From: Myxococcales bacterium
Lineage (GTDB): Bacteria > Myxococcota_A > UBA9042 > PHBI01 > JAAZYN01
Assembly: GCA_014239625.1 (NCBI GenBank)
Contig: JAAZYN010000134.1
Location: 1 to 5,246 of the forward strand
Direction: 5' to 3'
Length of the DNA stretch: 5,246 nucleotides
Part shown: positions 1 to 4,661 of the stretch, one piece after another
Layout of the letters: the number at the start of each line of letters is the position of its first letter
Position numbering within the stretch: the stretch's first letter is position 1
Program-made: the position numbers and the translations under genes
The notes under the pieces: model-generated
What the model was told of the DNA's origin: nothing
The model's input: only the letters and a program-made list of their open reading frames with translations
The model's database searches: none

Positions 1-180
1 GCTCAGCTCGACAACGCCGCCGTGTTTCGGGCTGGAGATGGTGACCGTGGCCTTGTCCGTCATGACCTCCACCACCGGCTGCTCTTCGGCGACCGTGTCA
101 CCGATCCCTACGAGCCAGTTGACGATCTCGCCCTCGACCATCCCCTCGGCCAGGTCCGGAAGCTTGAATTCGTAGCGCAT
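1..180 (-). CDS. 2-oxoacid dehydrogenase E2 (dihydrolipoamide acyltransferase), N-terminal part, cut by window edge
   Basis: Only the first 60 codons are present; the gene continues past the left edge of the window. The 60 residues form most of a biotinyl/lipoyl domain. The protein opens with MRYEFKLPDLAEGMVEGEIV, continues with the conserved GDTV turn near residue 27, and carries the lipoylation motif EVMTDKATVTI with K43 as the expected lipoyl-lysine. In the family this domain swings between E1, the E2 acyltransferase core and E3. The MTDKATV form is common in bacterial branched-chain E2 proteins but also occurs in pyruvate-type E2, so the substrate is not decided. The ATG at 178-180 lies 22 bp after the E1 beta stop and has a GGGAG ribosome site (190-194) nine bases upstream. 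The peripheral-subunit-binding and catalytic domains are outside the window. Location is cytoplasmic. E2 identity is secure from the domain plus neighbours; acyl specificity is inference. Confidence 0.93.
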   Translation of the reverse strand, partial: MRYEFKLPDLAEGMVEGEIVNWLVGIGDTVAEEQPVVEVMTDKATVTISSPKHGGVVELS

Positions 181-202
181 GTCGTTGAGCTCCCGGTGCT
201 GT

Positions 203-1183
203 TCAGTAGTTCACGCTGGCCATGACCGCGTCCATGACCCGACGCGGTGACGGCAAATAGGTGTGCTCCAGGGTGTACGGGAACGGCACATCGTACCCCG
301 TGACCCTCGTGATGGGCGCCTCCAGAGACAAAAAGCAGCGCTCCTGGACGAGCGCGCTGATCTCGGCGCCAAACCCGCAACTCCGCGGGGCCTCATGGAC
401 GATAATGGCACGCCCCGTCGCGTCGACCTGCTCGCAGATCGCGTCGATGTCCAGCGGCCACAGGGTCCGCGGATCCACGATGCCGCACTCGATCCCCTCA
501 CCCGCCAGACGCCCGGCGGCCTCCTCACAGACCGCGACCATCGCGCCCCACGCCACCAGCGTAGCGTCGTCGCCCTCCCGGACGATCCGGGCCGACCCCA
601 GGTCGACCGTGTAACGACCGGGCGGGACCTGCCCGGTGGCCCGCCGATAGATCGGCTTGGGCTCCAGGAAGAGCACCGGGTCGTCGCTGGCGATGCTGGC
701 CAACAGCAGGCCCTTGGCGTCGTACGGGGTGGAGGGGCACACCACCTTCAAGCCCGGCGTGTGGATGAAGTACGCCTCTGGGCTCTGCGAGTGGTAGTGG
801 CCGCCGCGAATTCCGCCGCCCACGGGGGTACGAATCGTGACCGGGCAGGTGAACTGGCCGCCGGAGCGGTAGCGGTACTTGGCCAGCTCGTTGACGATGT
901 GGTCAAAGCCCGGATAGATGAAATCAGCGAACTGAATCTCTGGGACCGGGCGCATGCCGTATAGCCCCATCCCCACGGCGGTGCCGATGATTCCGGCCTC
1001 GTTCAGAGGCGTGTCGATGACCCGATCGGGCCCGAAGGTGTCGTGCAGCCCGACGGTGGCCCGAAAGACGCCGCCGAACTTCCCGATGTCCTCGCCCAGC
1101 ACGACGACCGTGTCGTCTTCTGTCATGGCGACGTGAAGCGCGTCATTGACCGCTTGCACGAGATTGAGAGACCTGGCGTTCAT
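203..1183 (-). CDS. 2-oxoacid dehydrogenase E1 component, beta subunit (transketolase-like, branched-chain/pyruvate type)
   Basis: This 326-residue protein has the usual length and domain order of E1 beta: an N-terminal pyrimidine-binding transketolase domain (about 5-180) and a C-terminal transketolase domain (about 195-318). Visible family motifs are VVLGEDIG (E31), DTPLNEAGI, where E62 matches the Glu that activates the thiamine aminopyrimidine, EIQFADFIYPGFDHIVNELAKY, RYRSGG, and GGHYHSQSPEA, where H131 matches the catalytic His of branched-chain E1 beta. PSTPYDAKGLL and the C-terminal VTGYDVPFPY also fit. With E1 alpha it would decarboxylate a 2-oxoacid on thiamine diphosphate and acylate the E2 lipoyl group. 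All expected beta-side catalytic residues are present, unlike in the alpha-like partner. Its ATG overlaps the upstream stop (ATGA), and a GAGG ribosome site at 1191-1194 is seven bases upstream, so translation is probably coupled. The sequence looks closer to branched-chain E1 beta than to mitochondrial-type PDH beta, by memory of the families only. Confidence 0.96.
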   Translation of the reverse strand: MNARSLNLVQAVNDALHVAMTEDDTVVVLGEDIGKFGGVFRATVGLHDTFGPDRVIDTPLNEAGIIGTAVGMGLYGMRPVPEIQFADFIYPGFDHIVNELAKYRYRSGGQFTCPVTIRTPVGGGIRGGHYHSQSPEAYFIHTPGLKVVCPSTPYDAKGLLLASIASDDPVLFLEPKPIYRRATGQVPPGRYTVDLGSARIVREGDDATLVAWGAMVAVCEEAAGRLAGEGIECGIVDPRTLWPLDIDAICEQVDATGRAIIVHEAPRSCGFGAEISALVQERCFLSLEAPITRVTGYDVPFPYTLEHTYLPSPRRVMDAVMASVNY

Positions 1184-2091
1184 ACGTCTGCCTCGTCCAG
1201 GAGGTGCTCGGTGAGGGTGTGCTCTGGAACCCTCGGCGCGTCTCGAGCAGCACCCACAGCGGCTGCCAACTCGGCGTCCAGCCCCGCGATGATCCCGTCG
1301 CGCTGCTCGGACCAGCCGCCGAGCTCGGTGAGTCTCCGCACATCGCGGCTCCCCTGCTCATCGGCGTGGCGCCACCGAGCGTCCACGACCGTCGGCCCAT
1401 CGCCGGCCACCGCCCGGACTCGGGCCTGCTCGACAGCCTCCCACACGGCGAGCCCATCGGCGCCATCCACCGCGACGGCGTGGATCCCCCAGGCCGGCGC
1501 TGCCTCGACCAGGGGGAGCTCCCCCGCCAGCGGCCCGCGCGCCACGAAGATCACCCGTGACTTCATCAGCGCCGCGAAATTAAAGGCCGCGTGGACCTCG
1601 CCGTTGCCCTGAGCCCCCGATCCGAAGAGCCCCAGGGCGACCCGGTCGGTGTTCTTCAGCTGCGCCGCGTGACCGAACCCTGCCGCGTGAACCAGATGAG
1701 CCGCAGGGCTGGAGTCCGACAGGGTGACGCCAGAGCGACGATGGCGCACCGCGCCGGGCAGCCCCCGCCCCAGGGCCGGGTCGCCATCGCGACCCAGGGC
1801 CTGGCGCAAGGCGGTCTCGACGGACATCCCCCGGGGAAACGCAGCGGGCAGGTCGCGCGCGGTCCCGAACACCAGGTCGTCGGCGCCCATGGCGCAGGCC
1901 GCCGCCACGATGGCCACCCGAGCTCCCCCCGCCGGGGACGTTCGCCCCAAGAGCCCGCGGCGGAGCCACGTCTCGAGCTGCTCTTCGACGCGCTGAGCCC
2001 GCAGCTGTTGGGTCACCAGGACGGTCAGCCGCTCCCTGTCGCGGGCGTCACGGGCCTCCTTGGAGGTCTGGTCGGCGACGATGACCGTCAC
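1180..2091 (-). CDS. Degenerate 2-oxoacid dehydrogenase E1 alpha-like protein (probable pseudo-subunit)
   Basis: A 303-residue homologue of E1 alpha, shorter than the usual 320-400. The fold signature is clear: an N-terminal helix (about 20-50), DDLVF near 71-75, GRGLPG at 108-113, SSPAAHLVHAAGFGHAAQLK at 127-146, then VALGLFGSGAQGNGE and AFNFAALMKS. The conserved GDG(A)TSEGD motif reads GSGAQGNGE, with S158 where a Mg-ligating Asp/Glu is expected. Twenty-eight residues later the NN motif reads G186-P187, with no gap in between. Also changed are GHE/GQE (GAR at 56-58), the YR pair before the first catalytic loop (AR), K+-site Thr-Gln (H132-L133) and the C-terminal YRxxHSxSDD loop (no clear match). 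From family knowledge this should abolish canonical Mg-thiamine diphosphate binding. The frame is intact, and the GTG start is backed by GGAGG seven bases upstream and a GTGA overlap with lipA. Alternatives are a structural or regulatory alpha subunit, or a recently inactivated enzyme. Homology is solid; lack of activity is inferred. Confidence 0.85.
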   Translation of the reverse strand: MTVIVADQTSKEARDARDRERLTVLVTQQLRAQRVEEQLETWLRRGLLGRTSPAGGARVAIVAAACAMGADDLVFGTARDLPAAFPRGMSVETALRQALGRDGDPALGRGLPGAVRHRRSGVTLSDSSPAAHLVHAAGFGHAAQLKNTDRVALGLFGSGAQGNGEVHAAFNFAALMKSRVIFVARGPLAGELPLVEAAPAWGIHAVAVDGADGLAVWEAVEQARVRAVAGDGPTVVDARWRHADEQGSRDVRRLTELGGWSEQRDGIIAGLDAELAAAVGAARDAPRVPEHTLTEHLLDEADV

Positions 2092-3089
2092 GAGCGCGCC
2101 TCCAGGGCGTGCAACGCCCGGACCTCGCGCCCCCGCCGCTGCGCGAGCTGCCGCGCGCGGTCCAGGTGAGCGCGCAGATAGTACTCGCCAGCCCGGTAGG
2201 AGGAGCGCACCAGGGGACCGCTCGCGACGTAGAGGAACCCCATCCCGCGAGCGATCTCGGCGAGCCGGTCGAACTGCGCCGGGGGCACGAACTCCACGAC
2301 CTCGAGGTGCTTGCGGGAGGGCCGAAGATACTGACCGAAGGTCACCACGTCGACGCCGACGCCGCGCAGATCACGCAGGGTCTCCACGACCTCCTGTTCG
2401 GTCTCGCCGAGGCCGAGCATCACCGACGTCTTCGTGACGATGTCGACGCCATCCGGGCCCCGACTCGCGCCGGCCTTGTCCAGATGATTCAAGACCGCCA
2501 GGGACTGATCGTAGGTCGCCCGAGCGTCCCGCACGCGGCGGGTCAGGCGTCGCACGGTCTCGACGTTGTGGGCGATGACCTCGGGGCCGCTGTCGATGAG
2601 CGTGTCACACGCCTCGAAGGAGCCCTGGAAGTCCGGGATCAACACCTCCACCATGATGTCCGGATCGCGCCCCTTGAGCTCCCGCACCGCGGACGCGAAG
2701 TGGGCCGCCCCTCCGTCCGGGAGGTCGTCTCGGTTCACCGAGGTCAGCACGATGTAGTCCACGCCCATCCCGACGACCGCCTCAGCGGCGTTGGCGGGCT
2801 CGTCCGGGTCCAACCCTGGGGGTCTTCCGGTCGTCACCATGCAGAACCGGCAGCCGCGGGTGCACACCTCCCCCATGAGCATGATGGTCGCCGTGCCTCC
2901 CCCCCAGCACTCACCGATGTTGGGGCAGTGGGCCTCCTGACACACGGTGGCGAGCTTGAGGTCACCCATCTTGCTCATCAGATCGGTGAATCGTTTGCCC
3001 GAGGGCGCTTTGACTTTGAGCCAAGGGGGCTTCGGCGTTCGCCGAGTCGCGGGCTGCGGCGGAGGATTATTGATGATGGGGAATTTCAT
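2088..3089 (-). CDS. lipA: Lipoyl synthase (radical SAM, sulfur insertion into octanoyl groups)
   Basis: LipA converts protein-bound octanoyl to lipoyl groups by inserting two sulfurs at C6 and C8, acting on octanoylated E2 or GcvH lipoyl domains in the cytoplasm. The 333-residue protein shows the full signature. The auxiliary [4Fe-4S] cluster motif CX4CX5C is C50, C55, C61 in ATVCQEAHCPNIGECW. The radical SAM motif CX3CX2C is C76, C80, C83 in CTRGCRFC. LTSVNRDDLPDGG follows at 115-127, and the C-terminal RSSY (295-298) supplies the serine ligand of the auxiliary cluster. Length is normal for the family (about 300-340). A proline-rich, basic N-terminal tail of about 22 residues precedes the conserved core. 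The ATG has a TGAGG ribosome site (3100-3104), ten bases upstream. It heads the E1/E2 operon and overlaps the next start as GTGA, which places cofactor synthesis and a lipoylated enzyme in one transcript. No lipB or lplA is visible in the window. Confidence 0.98.
   Translation of the reverse strand: MKFPIINNPPPQPATRRTPKPPWLKVKAPSGKRFTDLMSKMGDLKLATVCQEAHCPNIGECWGGGTATIMLMGEVCTRGCRFCMVTTGRPPGLDPDEPANAAEAVVGMGVDYIVLTSVNRDDLPDGGAAHFASAVRELKGRDPDIMVEVLIPDFQGSFEACDTLIDSGPEVIAHNVETVRRLTRRVRDARATYDQSLAVLNHLDKAGASRGPDGVDIVTKTSVMLGLGETEQEVVETLRDLRGVGVDVVTFGQYLRPSRKHLEVVEFVPPAQFDRLAEIARGMGFLYVASGPLVRSSYRAGEYYLRAHLDRARQLAQRRGREVRALHALEARS
2099..2103 (-). promoter_or_regulatory. Ribosome binding site deciding the GTG start of the E1 alpha-like gene
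   Basis: On the minus strand the bases read GGAGG, a perfect Shine-Dalgarno core, followed by seven bases and then GTG at 2089-2091. This supports the GTG as the real start even though it sits inside the end of lipA (shared GTGA). A strong dedicated ribosome site argues that the degenerate subunit is actively translated. Confidence 0.75.
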
Positions 3090-3104
3090 CCGGCGCCGGC
3101 CTCA
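3090..3104 (-). promoter_or_regulatory. lipA: lipA ribosome binding site with a 10-bp palindrome as spacer
   Basis: The minus strand reads TGAGG, then CCGGCGCCGG, then the lipA ATG. The spacer between the Shine-Dalgarno and the start codon is a perfect 10-base palindrome. It could be chance in high-GC DNA, a protein-binding half of an operator, or an RNA structure that affects ribosome access. The TGAGG supports the chosen start. Confidence 0.5.
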
Positions 3105-3126
3105 TTGCGCATAGTATCGGTGCAAT
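3104..3126. promoter_or_regulatory. Inverted repeat ATTGC-N13-GCAAT upstream of lipA
   Basis: Five-base perfect arms, ATTGC at 3104-3108 and GCAAT at 3122-3126, lie just upstream of lipA and overlap its ribosome site edge. The minus-strand hexamer TACTAT (3111-3116), a 4/6 match to a -10 box, sits inside the repeat, but no acceptable -35 is found 16-18 bases upstream of it. It may be an operator over the lipA promoter or an AT-richer chance feature. Confidence 0.25.
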
Positions 3127-3130
3127 AACC

Positions 3131-3145
3131 GGCGGCGCTGCCGCC
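3131..3145. other. GC-rich hairpin GGCGGC-GCT-GCCGCC
   Basis: Perfect six-base arms around a three-base loop. Read on the minus strand, the direction of the neighbouring genes, the hairpin is followed by GGTTATTG, which is only weakly T-rich. It could be a weak terminator for the di-iron gene transcript or a structure in the lipA leader. Chance is a real alternative at this base composition. Confidence 0.3.
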
Positions 3146-3349
3146 CGTCAACCTACATGAATCCCGATGCCTTCGAGCGAGACCGGGTACAGAGGCTCAC
3201 ATCGCCCACGTGGCCTCGCCTCACATGCTCCACCCAGCACGGTGCCGCCGCTCCTGCAAGACGACGTGTCGGCGCTCGACGCCGCGGGGTTGAGAACGCG
3301 CGCGCCGCAAGCCGCCGGGCTCTGCGAGTCTCGAGGGAGTGACCTACTC

Positions 3350-3361
3350 GGCAGATCTGCC
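3350..3361. repeat. 12-bp perfect palindrome GGCAGATCTGCC
   Basis: A perfect 12-base dyad with no spacer in the spacer region upstream of lipA, about 260 bases from the lipA start. It has the shape of a dimeric regulator half-site pair, but there is no second copy in the window to support that. Function unknown. Confidence 0.3.
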
Positions 3362-3389
3362 CAAAGCGACGCGCATCCCCAGTCATCAC

Positions 3390-3408
3390 GTTCGCCGCTT
3401 GAGCGAAC
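3390..3408 (-). terminator. Hairpin directly after the di-iron gene stop, possible weak terminator
   Basis: Perfect six-base arms (GTTCGC at 3390-3395, GCGAAC at 3403-3408) with a seven-base loop begin at the base after the stop codon at 3409-3411. Read on the minus strand, the hairpin is followed by GTGATGAC, with no U-tract, so it does not meet the usual intrinsic-terminator rule. It could still protect the 3' end or help Rho-dependent termination. Confidence 0.3.
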
Positions 3409-4476
3409 TCAATCGGAAGATGTTTTTTCTTCGTTCATGGCCGCGATCTCCCTCTCCAACTGCAGCGCGATGGTCTCGTCACGCTCGCCCAGCTGGTCGA
3501 GGTCCACGTCGGCGAACCCGATCACGCCCATGTCCTCGAAGGCGGTACGGACGCGCGTTCCCCATAGACCAATGTCCTTCAACGCCGGCACGATCCGGGT
3601 GAAGAGGAGCTGCCGAAACCTCATCATGTTGTTGCAGGTGCTGACGTGGTTCACCAGGGCGTCGTCAAAGCCCAGGTTCTTCCACATCTCCGCCCCGGTG
3701 AAGCGATCGCGCATCAGGTAGCACGCCTCGACCACGAACTCCTCGCGCTCGTCGCGCTCCGCCTCGCTGAGCTGCGGGTAGTAGTCCCGCAGGGCGATCC
3801 GCCCGAAGGCCACGTGCCTGGCCTCGTCCTGCATGACGTAGGCGTTTAGCGAGCGAGCCAGCGGATCCGACGCGAAGTCGCGGATCAGGTTGAAGGCCGC
3901 CAGCGCGAGACCTTCGATGAGGATCTGCATGCCCAGATAGACGAAGTCCCACTCCTTGTGCTCGATGATCTGCTCGAGCAGCGTCTTGAGGTGCGGGTTG
4001 ATGGGGTAGGCGAACCCGATCTTCTCTCGCAAAAAGCGCGAGAACACCTCGACGTGGCGCGCCTCGTCCATGACCTGCGTGGCTCCGTAGAACTTCGCGT
4101 CCAGGTCGGGTACGTCCTGGACGATGCGAGCCGTGCAGATCAGCGCGCCCTGCTCACCGTGTAGGAACTGGGAATAGTTCCACGACGCCAGGTGCCTGCG
4201 CACCTCCCCTTTTTCCTTGGCGCTGAGCTTCTTCCACACGGGATGGTCCCAGATGGGGACGTTCTGCTCCGGGACCCCCAGGGGGTTGTCGGGATCGACG
4301 CAGTGGCTCCAGTCCAGGCGATCATTGGAGTTCCACTGCAGCCGCTTGCCCTTGTCGTAGAGGTTGAGCAGCTTGTCGCGGCCCTCGTCGTAGTTCCAGT
4401 CAAAGACCACCTGACCGGCATCAGAGACGGTCCACCGGGTCTGTTCGATAGGGAGCTCGTAGATACGCGTCGACAT
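3409..4476 (-). CDS. Ferritin-like di-iron carboxylate protein, AurF-type oxygenase-like
   Basis: A 355-residue helical protein with two copies of a di-iron ligand motif in EX28DEXRH form. Numbering from the ATG at 4474-4476, the first is E108...D137-E138-A-R-H141 and the second E188...D217-E218-A-R-H221. Each Glu-to-Asp spacing is exactly 28. Six ligands (E108, E138, H141, E188, E218, H221) fit a four-helix-bundle di-iron site. This motif pair is characteristic of the AurF/CmlI N-oxygenase group and related ferritin-like oxygenases. The substrate cannot be read from sequence; R2-like ligand-binding oxidases, acyl-ACP desaturase relatives and uncharacterised ferritin-like proteins are alternatives. 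There is no signal peptide or membrane helix. The N-terminal 95 residues (Trp-rich, with DWNYDEGRDKLLNLY) and the charged C-terminal helix lie outside the core. A GTG directly precedes the ATG, giving one extra residue; I chose the ATG because neither has a good ribosome site. It is followed by 319 non-coding bases before lipA, so co-transcription is uncertain. Confidence 0.85.
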   Translation of the reverse strand: MSTRIYELPIEQTRWTVSDAGQVVFDWNYDEGRDKLLNLYDKGKRLQWNSNDRLDWSHCVDPDNPLGVPEQNVPIWDHPVWKKLSAKEKGEVRRHLASWNYSQFLHGEQGALICTARIVQDVPDLDAKFYGATQVMDEARHVEVFSRFLREKIGFAYPINPHLKTLLEQIIEHKEWDFVYLGMQILIEGLALAAFNLIRDFASDPLARSLNAYVMQDEARHVAFGRIALRDYYPQLSEAERDEREEFVVEACYLMRDRFTGAEMWKNLGFDDALVNHVSTCNNMMRFRQLLFTRIVPALKDIGLWGTRVRTAFEDMGVIGFADVDLDQLGERDETIALQLEREIAAMNEEKTSSD

Positions 4477-4483
4477 CACGATG

Positions 4484-4512
4484 AATGTACCAAACCCACG
4501 AGCAGCTGTTCA
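4484..4512 (-). promoter_or_regulatory. Candidate promoter of the di-iron gene
   Basis: On the minus strand TGAACA (4507-4512) and TACATT (4484-4489) are separated by 17 bases; each matches four of six sigma-70 consensus positions. Transcription would begin about seven bases after the -10 box, near the GTG-ATG start codons at 4479-4474. This would give a leaderless or nearly leaderless message, in line with the absence of a Shine-Dalgarno there. A near-palindrome GAGCAGCTGTTC (4500-4511) overlaps the -35. Confidence 0.25.
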
Positions 4513-4522
4513 CGCGCGATCT

Positions 4523-4537
4523 CTGAAAAGGTTTCAG
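4523..4537. promoter_or_regulatory. Inverted repeat CTGAAA-N3-TTTCAG in the divergent intergenic region, candidate operator
   Basis: A perfect 15-base dyad (arms 4523-4528 and 4532-4537, spacer AGG) lies between the divergent di-iron gene and pyrD, about 11 bases upstream of the candidate -35 of the di-iron gene. It is AT-richer than its surroundings, which makes it less likely to be a composition artefact. I do not recognise the cognate regulator. Confidence 0.4.
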
Positions 4538-4661
4538 CGCCACGAGCCCCCACGGGAGAAGGTGACGCGACACGACCCCTGCGGCTCGAAGCGCTCGCGG
4601 GTCGGCTCGGGCGAGCAACAATCCACATCACGATTCGGCCTGGGTGTGCTAAACGCCGACC

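Larger units (their letters stand above)
3090..3408. other. Non-coding spacer between the di-iron gene and lipA
   Basis: This 319-base stretch holds no gene I can support. It lies downstream of the di-iron gene and upstream of lipA, both on the minus strand, so it should contain the lipA promoter unless the genes are co-transcribed. A 78-codon minus-strand frame (3153-3389) is present, but its Arg/Ala-rich composition, lack of domain signal and poor ribosome site suggest it is not real. No tRNA-like arm or GGTTCGA-type loop is seen. The stretch contains the hairpins and palindromes listed separately, plus CCACGTGG at 3206-3213. Confidence 0.6.

Noticed and set aside
263..964. A 233-codon plus-strand frame opposite E1 beta
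   Set aside because: It is an antisense shadow of a strongly conserved E1 beta, with low-complexity Arg/Asp/Gly composition and no recognisable motif.
1600..1690. A frameshift or sequencing error explaining the lost GDG and NN motifs
   Set aside because: The conserved AFNFAA block lies between the two altered motifs at the correct spacing in the same frame. Ser (TCG) for Asp and Gly-Pro for Asn-Asn each need more than one base change, so a simple indel or miscall does not explain them.
1591..2169. A 192-codon plus-strand frame opposite the E1 alpha-like gene; could the real gene be on this strand?
   Set aside because: The minus-strand product aligns over its full length with the E1 alpha fold and has a strong ribosome site; the plus-strand product resembles nothing.
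2109..3128. A 339-codon plus-strand frame opposite lipA, slightly longer than lipA itself
   Set aside because: The minus-strand product has all LipA cluster motifs. The plus-strand product is His/Arg/Asp-rich with no domain signature, as expected for an antisense shadow in high-GC coding DNA.
3153..3389. A 78-codon minus-strand frame in the spacer upstream of lipA
   Set aside because: It is Arg/Ala-rich, without a domain, signal peptide or good ribosome site. High-GC spacers often yield such frames.
4593..4616. GCTCGC-N12-GCGAGC inverted repeat upstream of pyrD as an operator or leader hairpin
   Set aside because: The arms are short and GC-only with a long loop in a GC-rich spacer, so it is easily due to chance; not strong enough to list as a feature.
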